A stretch of 64,000 bases of DNA, from the NCBI RefSeq assembly GCF_002863865.1, contig NZ_CP022684.1:4655990-4719989 (forward strand), written 5' to 3'. The stretch is from Ketobacter alkanivorans. GTDB taxonomy: Bacteria > Pseudomonadota > Gammaproteobacteria > Pseudomonadales > Ketobacteraceae. Of the stretch, positions 43,466 to 52,265 are shown in pieces. The position numbers and the translations under genes are program-made. Every line of letters begins with the position of its first letter. The stretch's first letter is position 1. The notes beneath the pieces were generated by a model. It saw nothing but the letters and a program-made list of their open reading frames with translations. It searched no databases and was not told the DNA's origin.

Positions 43466-44077
43466 ATGTTTGAACATTATTTGAGCCTGCTGGTTAAGGC
43501 GATCTTTGTAGAAAACATGGCGCTGGCCTTCTTCTTGGGTATGTGTACGTTTATCGCAGTATCCAAAAAGGTTCAGACGGCTTTGGGATTGGGTATCGCG
43601 GTTGTGGTTGTGCAAACCGTTACTGTGCCGGTAAACAACCTGATCTTGAACGGCTTGTTGAAAGAAGACGCGCTTGCATGGGCAGGTGTCGAAAGCGTGG
43701 ATCTGACTTTCCTGAGCTTGTTGAGCTTCATCGGTGTTATTGCAGCACTGGTGCAGATCATGGAAATGTTCCTGGATAAGTATGTCCCTGCTTTGTATAA
43801 CGCGCTGGGTGTCTTCCTGCCGCTGATTACGGTGAACTGCGCCATTTTGGGTGGCTCGCTGTTTATGGCGGAGCGTGATTATACCTTTGGTGAAAGCGTA
43901 GTGTATGGCGTGGGCTCTGGTGCCGGTTGGGCATTGGCGATCGTGGTACTGGCCGGTATCCGTGAAAAGATGAAATACAGCGATGTGCCAGCTGGTTTGC
44001 GTGGTTTAGGTATTACCTTCATCTGCGTTGGCTTGATGTCACTGGGCTTTATGTCTTTCTCTGGCATTCAGTTGTAA
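43466..44077 (+). CDS. nqrE: Na+-NQR subunit E
   Basis: 203 residues with six transmembrane helices, the partner of NqrD. Cysteines in LGMCTFIAV and ITVNCAILGG are at the positions expected for the intramembrane iron. CGGAGGG precedes the ATG. This iron centre depends on NqrM, encoded three genes later. Confidence 0.97.
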   Translation: MFEHYLSLLVKAIFVENMALAFFLGMCTFIAVSKKVQTALGLGIAVVVVQTVTVPVNNLILNGLLKEDALAWAGVESVDLTFLSLLSFIGVIAALVQIMEMFLDKYVPALYNALGVFLPLITVNCAILGGSLFMAERDYTFGESVVYGVGSGAGWALAIVVLAGIREKMKYSDVPAGLRGLGITFICVGLMSLGFMSFSGIQL

Positions 44078-44098
44078 TCGGACGGGGAGAGTAGAGTT

Positions 44099-45331
44099 AT
44101 GGATCAATCAACAATTTTTATTGGCGTGGGCATGTTCACGACCATCTTGTTGGCCCTGGTAGTGCTGATTCTGTTGGCCCGTTCACGCCTGGTAAGCACC
44201 GGTGACGTGCACCTGGATATTAACGAAGATCCTGATAAGGGCATCGACGTTCCTGCCGGAGGCAAGTTGCTGAACACCCTGGCGGATAAAGGTATCTTTG
44301 TGTCGTCAGCCTGTGGCGGTGGCGGTACTTGCGCTCAGTGTAAAGTGATCGTAAAAGACGGCGGCGGCGACATTCTGCCTACTGAAGAAAGCCATTTTAC
44401 CCCCCGTGAAGTGAAAGAAGGGTGGCGTTTATCCTGTCAGGTTGCTGTTAAGCAGGATATGAAAATCGAGCTGGACGAAGCGTTCTTCGGCGTGAAGAAG
44501 TGGGAAACCACGGTTCGTTCCAATCACAACGTGGCTACTTTCATAAAGGAATTGGCGCTGGATCTGCCTGAAGGCGAGGTCGTTAATTTCCGCGCCGGTG
44601 GCTATGTACAGTTGGAATCACCACCTCATCATGTTCAGTACAAGGATTTCGTGATCGAAGACGAGTTCCGGGGTGACTGGGAGCGGTTCGGGTTTTTCAA
44701 TCTGGAATCAAAAGTAGATGAGACGGTTATCCGCGCGTATTCCATGGCTAATTACCCGGAAGAGTACGGCGTACTGAAATTCAACATCCGTATAGCGACA
44801 CCGCCTCCTGGCTCTCATGGTATTCCACCTGGGCAAATGTCCTCGTGGGTATTCAGCCTGAAGCCCGGTGATAAGGTTACTGTGTACGGACCTTTCGGTG
44901 AGTTCTTTGCAACCGATACTGATAATGAGATGGTGTTCATTGGCGGTGGTGCAGGTATGGCACCCATGCGCTCACACATTTTCGATCAGTTGAAGCGTCT
45001 GAAGAGCAAGCGCAAGATCTCCTTCTGGTACGGTGCCCGAAGTTTGCGTGAGCTGTTCTACAAGGAAGATTACGACTCATTGGCAGCCGATAATGATAAT
45101 TTTGATTGGCATATCGCCCTGTCTGACCCCCAGCCAGAAGATAATTGGGATGGTCTGACCGGTTTTATCCATAATGTGTTGTATGAGCAGTATCTGAAGG
45201 ATCATGAAGCGCCTGAAGATTGCGAATATTACATGTGTGGGCCACCGATGATGAATGCCGCAGTGTTGAAGATGTTGGAAGATCTGGGTGTTGAGCGCGA
45301 TAACATCCATCTTGATGACTTCGGCGGTTGA
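44099..45331 (+). CDS. nqrF: Na+-NQR subunit F
   Basis: 410 residues, the NADH-oxidising entry subunit. An N-terminal membrane helix (about 6-27) precedes a 2Fe-2S ferredoxin domain with C72, C78, C81 and C113, then FAD- and NADH-binding domains (RAYSMANYP, then GGGAGMAPMRSH and the final YYMCGPPMM). Electrons pass from NADH to FAD to the cluster and on to the rest of the complex. Confidence 0.98.
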   Translation: MDQSTIFIGVGMFTTILLALVVLILLARSRLVSTGDVHLDINEDPDKGIDVPAGGKLLNTLADKGIFVSSACGGGGTCAQCKVIVKDGGGDILPTEESHFTPREVKEGWRLSCQVAVKQDMKIELDEAFFGVKKWETTVRSNHNVATFIKELALDLPEGEVVNFRAGGYVQLESPPHHVQYKDFVIEDEFRGDWERFGFFNLESKVDETVIRAYSMANYPEEYGVLKFNIRIATPPPGSHGIPPGQMSSWVFSLKPGDKVTVYGPFGEFFATDTDNEMVFIGGGAGMAPMRSHIFDQLKRLKSKRKISFWYGARSLRELFYKEDYDSLAADNDNFDWHIALSDPQPEDNWDGLTGFIHNVLYEQYLKDHEAPEDCEYYMCGPPMMNAAVLKMLEDLGVERDNIHLDDFGG

Positions 45332-45345
45332 TCGAGTTCCTCAAT

Positions 45346-46377
45346 ATGAAAAAACTACAGCCCGTTATGATCAGTCTGGTTTGGTTCAGCCTGTTGATAA
45401 CGGGCTGTTCCCGTTCTGGTGGGCCGGATGTGCTGGAGTTCAGCGGGCCTACCATGGGCACATGGTACACCGTGAAAGTGGTGGATTTGCCCAAAACCAC
45501 CACGCCGGAAGCTGTAGCTCAGGTTATTGAGGAGCAGCTGAATAACGTCAACGGAAAAATGTCCACCTACCAGCCCGAGTCTGAACTGTCCCGCTTTAAT
45601 CAGACTGCTCCGGGCGAACTCTTTACGGTGTCTTCCGATACCTTCGAAGTGCTGACCAAATCGTTGGAAATATGGCGTTTAAGCCAGGGTGCTTTTGATA
45701 TCACCATCGGCCCGCTGGTTAATCTATGGGGTTTTGGCCCCGATGGTCGACCTGAGAAGATCCCGGGGAAAAAGGAGATGAAGGCAGCCTGGGGGCGGGT
45801 TGGCGCTGATCGCTTGTCCCTGCATATTGATGACCTGCAGATTGTGAAGCAGAAGGATTTATACCTGGATCTGTCTGCCATAGCCAAAGGTTACGCAGTA
45901 GATCGAGTGGCTCAAGCGTTGGAGAATATGGGCATTCGGCGCTACCTGGTTGAGGTTGGTGGTGAAATCAGGGCAGGTAACAGCAAAGCCCATGATCTGT
46001 CCTGGCAGGTGGCGGTGGAGGAACCCATAAGCAATCTGCGTCAGATCCACAAAGTGATCAAACTGGATAATGCCGCGATGGCCACTTCCGGTGATTATCG
46101 TAATTACTATGAATATCAGGGGCGTCGCTACTCACACACGATTGATCCGCGTAATGGTAGGCCAGTTGATCATAAGGTGGCATCAGCGTCGGTGATTATG
46201 CCGTTGTGTGCAGACGCCGATGCCTGGGCTACCGCCATGATGGTGCTTGGACCTGAGCAAGGCATGGAAGTAGCCGAAGCCAACCATATTGCTGTGTATA
46301 TGTTGCTGAAATCGGAGCAGGGCTTTGAGTCGATTCATAGCACCGCGTTTGAACGGTATCTTCAGGAAGCCCGATAA
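45346..46377 (+). CDS. apbE: FAD:protein FMN transferase ApbE
   Basis: 343 residues. A lipobox LITGC (C21) predicts an inner- or outer-membrane lipoprotein facing the periplasm. The family features include the GPTMGT start of the domain, DLSAIAKGYAVDRVA and GGEIRAG. ApbE transfers FMN to the Thr of NqrB and NqrC, so its place next to nqrF is functional. ATG at 45346 is preferred; TTG at 45328 is an alternative. Confidence 0.95.
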   Translation: MKKLQPVMISLVWFSLLITGCSRSGGPDVLEFSGPTMGTWYTVKVVDLPKTTTPEAVAQVIEEQLNNVNGKMSTYQPESELSRFNQTAPGELFTVSSDTFEVLTKSLEIWRLSQGAFDITIGPLVNLWGFGPDGRPEKIPGKKEMKAAWGRVGADRLSLHIDDLQIVKQKDLYLDLSAIAKGYAVDRVAQALENMGIRRYLVEVGGEIRAGNSKAHDLSWQVAVEEPISNLRQIHKVIKLDNAAMATSGDYRNYYEYQGRRYSHTIDPRNGRPVDHKVASASVIMPLCADADAWATAMMVLGPEQGMEVAEANHIAVYMLLKSEQGFESIHSTAFERYLQEAR

Positions 46378-46444
46378 ATCCACTAATTTGTTTCGATCGC
46401 ACCGCAAGGTGTAAACTGTTCCGACCCTGTTGTAGGAGTACGTT

Positions 46445-46672
46445 ATGACCACTTTTCTGATTGCCTTTCTGTTTTTTGCCATAGTCGTTGCGGGTATGGC
46501 CGTGGGTGTGATTTTCTCCAATAAGCCCATTAAAGGCTCCTGTGGCGGCCTCAGCAATATCGGGCTGGATGGTGATTGCGAGATTTGTGGTGGCAATCTC
46601 GATAAGTGTGAAGAGTCCAATAAAGAGCAGAAAAACGCCACTGATTTAGCCTACGACGCCACCAAGCGCTAG
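46445..46672 (+). CDS. nqrM: Na+-NQR maturation factor NqrM
   Basis: 75 residues with one transmembrane helix (about 4-24) followed by four cysteines (C33, C45, C48, C55 in KGSCGGLSNIG and DCEICGG). In the family it delivers iron to the NqrD/E centre and is needed for NQR assembly. GTAGGAG lies eight bases before the ATG. It completes the operon. Confidence 0.92.
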   Translation: MTTFLIAFLFFAIVVAGMAVGVIFSNKPIKGSCGGLSNIGLDGDCEICGGNLDKCEESNKEQKNATDLAYDATKR

Positions 46673-46696
46673 ACTTCTACTCAATTTGTACAAAAC

Positions 46697-46740
46697 AAAG
46701 CCTCGCTGGAGTGTTAATACATTCCTCCGGGGCTTTTCTT
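46697..46740 (+). terminator. Probable terminator after nqrM
   Basis: AAAGCC (46697-46702) pairs with GGCTTT (46731-46736), and GGAG (46708-46711) with CTCC (46725-46728) across an internal loop, followed by T residues. It is weaker than the other terminators. Confidence 0.55.
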
Positions 46741-46785
46741 TACCTATACTAAAAATTGAATGGTATTTCAGACGGTTAACCAGCT

Positions 46786-48183
46786 ATGCCTACACATTAT
46801 GACGTTGTGGTAATCGGTGCCGGGCCTGCCGGCGAAGGGGCCGCTATGCGGGCCAGTAAGGCCGGGATGGATGTGGCCATGGTGGATGAAAAGCCCATGG
46901 TGGGAGGCAACTGCGCCCATTTGGGTACGATACCGTCTAAAGCGCTGCGTCATGCGGTGAAACAGATCATCACCTTCAATACCGATGCCTTGTTCCGGGA
47001 TATCGGAGAACCCCGCACCTTTTCTTTTCCAAAAGTGTTGAAACGGGCAGAGAGTGTGATCGGTAAGCAGGTTAAGCTGCGTACGACGTTTTACGCCCGT
47101 AATCGAGTGAAGGTTTACAGCGGCCAGGGTCGCTTTACGGATGAGCATACCTTGGAAGTGGTGAAGGCGGATGGTTCCATTGAAACCCTGATTGCCAACA
47201 AGTTTGTTGTTGCCACGGGATCTCGCCCTTACCACCCGGATGATGTGGACTTCCGTCATCCCCGGGTCTACGACAGTGACACCATTCTCAAACTTCAACA
47301 TACACCCCGTAAAATCGTTATATACGGTGCCGGTGTGATTGGTTGCGAGTATGCTTCTATTTTCTGCGGTTTGGGTGTGCGGGTTGAGTTGATTAACACC
47401 CGTGATCGCTTGCTGGATTTCCTGGATCATGAGATTTCTGATGGCCTCAGTTATCATTTGCGGGATATTGGCGTGCTGATTCGCAACGGCGAGGAATACG
47501 AAGAAGTGCTGTGCCGAGAGAACGATGTGATTGTGAAATTGCAGTCTGGCAAAGCGGTGCGGGGTGATGCGTTTCTGTGGTGTAACGGCAGAACGGGCAA
47601 TACTGATCAACTGAACCTGGATGCGGTGGGGTTATCCCCCAACTATCGTGGCCAATTAGAAGTGAACGACCGATACCAGACCGACGTTGCCCATATTTAT
47701 GCTGCAGGCGATGTGATTGGCTGGCCGAGTCTGGCCAGTGCTGCGTACGATCAGGGGCGTTCGACCGGTGCGGGGCTTGCCGAGCTGGATGATTTCTATT
47801 TGGTGCAGGATGTACCCACCGGTATTTACACTATTCCTGAAATCAGTTCACTGGGTGCAACCGAACAGGAGTTGACCCAACAGAAGGTGCCCTATGAAGT
47901 AGGACAGGCAGCGTTCAAGACGGTGGCTCGAGCACAGATAACAGGGGAAACCGTGGGCTTGCTGAAGATTCTGTTCCACCGGGAAACGATGCAGATCCTG
48001 GGCATCCACTGTTTCGGTGATCAGGCATCGGAGATTATTCATATCGGCCAGGCGATTATGAATCAGCCTGGGGAGGCAAACACCATAGAGTATTTTGTGA
48101 ACACAACCTTTAATTATCCCACCATGGCGGAAGCGTATCGCGTGGCTGCGCTGAATGGCCTCTATAGAGTGAGCAGTTTCTGA
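46786..48183 (+). CDS. sthA: Soluble pyridine nucleotide transhydrogenase
   Basis: 465 residues of a flavoprotein that exchanges hydride between NADPH and NAD+. It belongs to the disulfide reductase fold but has only one of the two redox cysteines: C43 followed by T48 in GGNCAHLGTIPSKALR, as expected for SthA. The GAGPAGEGAA FAD motif is near the start. VanZ-like follows with no gap. Its position after nqr suits redox balancing but does not prove co-regulation. Confidence 0.95.
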   Translation: MPTHYDVVVIGAGPAGEGAAMRASKAGMDVAMVDEKPMVGGNCAHLGTIPSKALRHAVKQIITFNTDALFRDIGEPRTFSFPKVLKRAESVIGKQVKLRTTFYARNRVKVYSGQGRFTDEHTLEVVKADGSIETLIANKFVVATGSRPYHPDDVDFRHPRVYDSDTILKLQHTPRKIVIYGAGVIGCEYASIFCGLGVRVELINTRDRLLDFLDHEISDGLSYHLRDIGVLIRNGEEYEEVLCRENDVIVKLQSGKAVRGDAFLWCNGRTGNTDQLNLDAVGLSPNYRGQLEVNDRYQTDVAHIYAAGDVIGWPSLASAAYDQGRSTGAGLAELDDFYLVQDVPTGIYTIPEISSLGATEQELTQQKVPYEVGQAAFKTVARAQITGETVGLLKILFHRETMQILGIHCFGDQASEIIHIGQAIMNQPGEANTIEYFVNTTFNYPTMAEAYRVAALNGLYRVSSF

Positions 48184-48609
48184 ATGCTGAATGTGCCGTT
48201 GCGTTCAATTCAAATTACCTGGCTGTTTCGCATCGCGTTACTGGTGAATTTGGTCGCGATAAGCTGGTTGGCGTTTACTGGGTCGCGGTATGCGGTACCT
48301 GAGCTGTTCACTGATAAAGTGAATCATATTTTTGCGTTTTTCGTGCTCTCCTACTGCATCGACAGAGGCTTTCCTCGTCATCGTTTCCTGGTGTACAAGG
48401 TGGTGCCGTTGGTGGCTTATGGCTTAGCCATCGAGCTGGTGCAGAGCCGTTTGCCCCATCGTGATTTCTCGATGTGGGATTTGGCGGCGGATTGTGCTGC
48501 CATCGCGGGTTACTGGCTAATGCGCCAACCTCTTCGTCGACTTTTGATCCCTAAGGAACGTCAAAACCCGTGCGATGAAGATCAAGCTTCAGTCAAAAAG
48601 GGCAGATAG
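48184..48609 (+). CDS. VanZ-like family membrane protein
   Basis: 141 residues with about four hydrophobic segments and the VanZ-like landmarks DKVNHIFAFFVLS, the IELVQ helix and RDFSMWDLAADCAAI. The function of most VanZ-like proteins is unknown, and the name from teicoplanin resistance should not be taken as a role here. The start abuts the sthA stop. Its end overlaps the convergent HD-GYP-like gene by 21 bp. Confidence 0.85.
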   Translation: MLNVPLRSIQITWLFRIALLVNLVAISWLAFTGSRYAVPELFTDKVNHIFAFFVLSYCIDRGFPRHRFLVYKVVPLVAYGLAIELVQSRLPHRDFSMWDLAADCAAIAGYWLMRQPLRRLLIPKERQNPCDEDQASVKKGR

Positions 48610-49512
48610 ATCCACGGACGGTCGCGCCGGGGGATAGGTCGCGCCAATTACTTTGAAGTCAGGGTTTTTTGCATCCCGCACTACCGGCCCCATATAGGGG
48701 ATGCTGTTGGCGTCAAACAGTGCGCGCACAATGGGTATCGGGCTGTTTTTTTGCCGTTGCACCACAATGGCCGTTTCGCCGCTGGCCAGTTTGACCCAGG
48801 TGCCCGGTGGGTAGATGCCAATGGATTTAGCGAAGTTCAGCAGCAGACCCTTGATACGGGGATCCTCATCGTTTTGAAAATGGGCTAACGCCTCCCGTGC
48901 CAGTACGGGTTTGCGATGGGCACGATTGTCGATGCGGGCGGTATACACCTCACACATGGAAACCACGAGCGCCAGATCTGAAATGTCCTTGCTGGGGAGC
49001 CGGTTCGGGTAGCCACTGCCATCGGGTCGTTCATGGTGCTGGCGAATGGCCTTGATCATGTGCGGATCCATAAAGCCCGCTGCTTCCATAATCTGCGCAC
49101 TTTGCAATGGATGTTTTTCCAGCTTGGCCCGTTGCGATTCAGTCAGCTTCCCGTCCATCCTGTTTAATAAAACCTGAAATTCATAGAAGGTGATGTTGCA
49201 GAACAACACAGCCTGTATCAGGGCCCTGCGGCGATTTTCGTCCAACTGTTGTTGTGCTGAAAACAGGTGGGCTATCACCGCGCAATAGATGGGCTGCTTG
49301 AGTGGTGAAGTCTGTTTGGACAGGTGTATGGCTGCCAGGGCAGCATCAGGATTGACATCGGTGATGCTGGTGATGGTGTGTATTAGCGTGTCCATCATAC
49401 TGGCGGCTTTTTCATGCTTGGACTTAATCGCTGTGTATAGATCAGACAGCACCGGAACCAGTTTATCCAGCTGTGTGAACGGGTCCGTTGTCTTTTTTAG
49501 CGGCTGGGACAT
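48589..49512 (-). CDS. HD-GYP-like protein with a lost HD motif
   Basis: 307 residues. The GYP half of an HD-GYP cyclic di-GMP phosphodiesterase is present (HHERPDGSGYPNRLP), with a following VSMCEVYTARI that normally provides metal ligands (VDxxDA/ALTSxR). The expected HD position instead reads FCNITFYEF, so the catalytic site is broken. It may act as a binding or regulatory protein. ATG at 49510-49512 is preferred; TTG six bases upstream is possible. It overlaps VanZ-like and is 33 bases below the aminopeptidase gene in the same direction. Confidence 0.83.
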   Translation of the reverse strand: MSQPLKKTTDPFTQLDKLVPVLSDLYTAIKSKHEKAASMMDTLIHTITSITDVNPDAALAAIHLSKQTSPLKQPIYCAVIAHLFSAQQQLDENRRRALIQAVLFCNITFYEFQVLLNRMDGKLTESQRAKLEKHPLQSAQIMEAAGFMDPHMIKAIRQHHERPDGSGYPNRLPSKDISDLALVVSMCEVYTARIDNRAHRKPVLAREALAHFQNDEDPRIKGLLLNFAKSIGIYPPGTWVKLASGETAIVVQRQKNSPIPIVRALFDANSIPYMGPVVRDAKNPDFKVIGATYPPARPSVDLSALFD

Positions 49513-49545
49513 GGGCAAGGTTTTATCCGCCTTGAAATCAAAAAC

Positions 49546-50625
49546 TTAATTGTCAGTATAGACGATGTTCGCGCTGGCAAGATGGTTTAGGCGATCATGG
49601 CGCTGTTGTTTCGATCGCTCCGCAAGGGCACGGCTTTCCGCAATAAATGTGGCTATATTTTGATCTGATTCGCCGTAAAGTGCGAGAAACCCTGGGGTGA
49701 GCTGGTGATAGGTCGCCACGGTGGAGAGTTGTGCATTATTTAGCCCTGCACTAAACCAGTCGTCGTAGCCTTTGAAATCGTTCCACTCCTGCTTGAACGC
49801 GGTGTAGTCTTGCCGCATGGCTTCAATCAACTTCTGCTTTTCGATGCGTTTCTGCTGATCACTGATTTCAGATTGATAGAGTGCGTCACGGCGTGCTTTA
49901 TGCTGCAAGATCAGGTGGGTAAAGGCCTGATGGCGCTGGTGGGCCTGCTCATAGGCTGGCCATGCAGCCTGTAGCCCCTGTTGTTTGATCCACTGGGACA
50001 GCAGTATGGTTTCGACGCTGGTGGCGAAGCTTTCGTTGAATACGGTGTCATCTTGTACATAAAGCACTTGATGGGCAAGCTCGTGAAACAGCAGGGCCGC
50101 CAGTGCCAGTTTGCCGCGCTGCAGAAATGTACTCAGTACCGGGTCATCGAACCAGCCCAAGGTACTGTACGCTCCCACGCCGCCGATATAGGTGTCGAAG
50201 CCTTGCTGCTCCATTTTTTCGGCGTAGCGTTGGGCATCTTGTTCGTCAAAATAACCGCGATAACTGACGCAGCCCGCAATGGGATAACACCACGTGTGGT
50301 TTTGCATGGACAGTTCGGGGGTGGCAAAAACGTTCCAGGATACGTATTCCCGCTGCAGATCTACGTATTCCAGATAGCTGTCATTGTGTTCCAGGGCGAG
50401 TTGCTGCAATGCAAACTGGCGAGCTTGCAACAGGTACTGCAGTTGCTCTTTGGTTGCATCTGGGGTGTGTGTTGAGCTCAGTAGTTGGTCAATTGGTTGT
50501 TTGCGCTGGATCAGATCCCATTGACCGTGGGCGGCTTGCCAGTAGTACGGCAGGTCGCACCCACTCAGTGTACTCAGCAGGCAGAGGAGCGGAAATAGAG
50601 CGAGGTGTTTATTGTGCTTCCACAT
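49546..50625 (-). CDS. Predicted lipoprotein aminopeptidase
   Basis: 359 residues. The lipobox LSGC places lipid on C23. The zinc site is H181-E182-L-A-H185 with E198 in NESFAT, matching the putative aminopeptidase family PF10023. Other conserved landmarks are GYFDEQDAQRYA and GVGAYSTLGWFDDPVLSTF. It overlaps the glycerophosphodiesterase gene by 17 bp, so the two are co-translated. The physiological substrate is unknown. Confidence 0.88.
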   Translation of the reverse strand: MWKHNKHLALFPLLCLLSTLSGCDLPYYWQAAHGQWDLIQRKQPIDQLLSSTHTPDATKEQLQYLLQARQFALQQLALEHNDSYLEYVDLQREYVSWNVFATPELSMQNHTWCYPIAGCVSYRGYFDEQDAQRYAEKMEQQGFDTYIGGVGAYSTLGWFDDPVLSTFLQRGKLALAALLFHELAHQVLYVQDDTVFNESFATSVETILLSQWIKQQGLQAAWPAYEQAHQRHQAFTHLILQHKARRDALYQSEISDQQKRIEKQKLIEAMRQDYTAFKQEWNDFKGYDDWFSAGLNNAQLSTVATYHQLTPGFLALYGESDQNIATFIAESRALAERSKQQRHDRLNHLASANIVYTDN

Positions 50626-51337
50626 GAAGGTGTTTCAACATCAGGCTGGGGACATCGGTAATGATGCTGTCCACGCCCCAGTTTTGCAAACGGCGGGCGG
50701 CGTTGATGTCGTTTACGGTCCAGGTGGATACCTCCAATCCAAGCATGTGTGCAGTGTCAATCATGCCGGGAGTGCAGCGATGATGGTTGATGACCAGATG
50801 GCTGCAATGATGGTTCAAGCTGACTTCCAACGGATCACGGGTAAAGCGTTCTGCAACAAATCCCCGGCGCACTGCTGGTGCAACCCGATGCATGATGGCC
50901 AGCAGGTTTTGATCCGAGGAGGTGACAATCGCCTTGTTTTGAAGCTTGAAACGGCGCACCAGTTCAGCCAGTCCGTGGGCAATGGTATTGAGGATGGTGT
51001 TGTCGGCGGTTTTGACTTCCAGTTGAATGCTTTTCAGCTCGGGCCATTCGGACAGCACGTCTGCCAGTAGAGGAATGCCGCTGTGTTGGGGCCAGTGGGG
51101 AAAGGGCAGGGTGGCGTTCATCTGCTGCAGTTCGGTCGCAGTGAAATCCAGGACATTGCCTTTGCCATCGCTGGTGCGGTTGACCGTGGTGTCGTGCAGC
51201 ACCACCAACTGCTGATCCTTGGAGAGGCGGACATCCAGTTCAACGTGATGAATACCCAACTGACGCAGGTGTTGGAACCCCGCCAGGGTGTTTTCCGGGG
51301 CTTCTTTGCGCGCGCCACGGTGTCCGATCAGGATCAT
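50609..51337 (-). CDS. Glycerophosphodiester phosphodiesterase
   Basis: 242 residues of the GDPD TIM-barrel family, cytoplasmic (no signal peptide). H6 and R7 (GHRGARKEAPENT), the metal acids in VELDVRLSKD and the general base in VVLHDTTVNRT are intact. It should release glycerol-3-phosphate from deacylated phospholipids. It lies seven bases after aguB and overlaps the aminopeptidase gene. Confidence 0.93.
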   Translation of the reverse strand: MILIGHRGARKEAPENTLAGFQHLRQLGIHHVELDVRLSKDQQLVVLHDTTVNRTSDGKGNVLDFTATELQQMNATLPFPHWPQHSGIPLLADVLSEWPELKSIQLEVKTADNTILNTIAHGLAELVRRFKLQNKAIVTSSDQNLLAIMHRVAPAVRRGFVAERFTRDPLEVSLNHHCSHLVINHHRCTPGMIDTAHMLGLEVSTWTVNDINAARRLQNWGVDSIITDVPSLMLKHLHVEAQ

Positions 51338-51344
51338 GGGGGTG

Positions 51345-52265
51345 TTAATCCTTCAAAAAGCGCTTGGTGAGGCCGGCGTAGGCATCGATGCGACGATCAC
51401 GGAAATAGGGCCAGATGCGACGCAGGTATTCAGTGCGCTCGAGTTCGATATCGGCATACAGGTATTGCGCACTGTGTGCATCGGCCTCCACCAGAATGTC
51501 GCCTTGGGGGCCGGTAATGAAACTGCCGCCCCAGAACTGGATGCCATCGCTGTGCTCGGAGGGATCTAATTCATGACCCACCCGGTTGGCGACGATGACA
51601 GGTAGGTGGTTGGCGACCGCGTGGGAGCGTTGGATCAGGGTCCATGCCCCTTTTTGGCGTGACTGCTCGGCTTCGGTGTCGTTGGGATCCCAACCGATGG
51701 CGGTGGGGTAGAGCAGCAAGTCTGCCCCTGCCAGTGCCATCAGGCGAGCCGCTTCCGGGTACCACTGATCCCAGCACACCAGCACGCCCAGTTTGCCAAT
51801 GCTGGTGTTGATGGGGGTAAAACCGCTGTCGCCATTGAGTTTTTCGGCGTCGCCCGGTGTGAAATAGAATTTTTCGTAAAAGCCGGGATCATCTGGAATG
51901 TGCATTTTCCGGTAGGAGCCACAAAAGGAGCCATCGCGGTCGTAGACGACGGCGGTGTTGTGGAACACACCGGGGGCGCGCTTTTCGAACAGGGAGCCCA
52001 CCAGCACTACGTTGGAATCCTTTGCCATGCGGCTAAGGCGCTGTCCGCTGGGACCGTCCAATGGCTCCGCCAGATCAAACAGGCTGGTATCTTCGGTTTG
52101 GCAGAAGTATTGGGTGCAGTGCAGTTCCTGCAATAACACCAGATCCGGCTTGGCCTCGCGCACTAATGCTTGCAGCAGACGTTCGGTCTCGGCCAGGCTT
52201 TTGTTTTTGTCAGGCCAGGCGGGCTGCTGAATGACGGCGACACGCAGGCTTTTGTTATCTGTCAT
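51345..52265 (-). CDS. aguB: N-carbamoylputrescine amidase
   Basis: 306 residues of the nitrilase superfamily with the catalytic triad E47 (LLQELHC), K120 (YRKMHIP) and C164 (VLVCWDQWYPE). It hydrolyses N-carbamoylputrescine to putrescine, the second step of agmatine use. The start overlaps the aguA stop as ATGA, so the two steps are coupled. The longer open frame back to 52409 overlaps aguA and is rejected. Confidence 0.95.
   Translation of the reverse strand: MTDNKSLRVAVIQQPAWPDKNKSLAETERLLQALVREAKPDLVLLQELHCTQYFCQTEDTSLFDLAEPLDGPSGQRLSRMAKDSNVVLVGSLFEKRAPGVFHNTAVVYDRDGSFCGSYRKMHIPDDPGFYEKFYFTPGDAEKLNGDSGFTPINTSIGKLGVLVCWDQWYPEAARLMALAGADLLLYPTAIGWDPNDTEAEQSRQKGAWTLIQRSHAVANHLPVIVANRVGHELDPSEHSDGIQFWGGSFITGPQGDILVEADAHSAQYLYADIELERTEYLRRIWPYFRDRRIDAYAGLTKRFLKD

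Noticed and set aside
48184..48609. Glycopeptide resistance gene vanZ
   Set aside because: Only the VanZ-like family fold matches; there is no van cluster, and Gram-negative VanZ-like proteins are unrelated to resistance.
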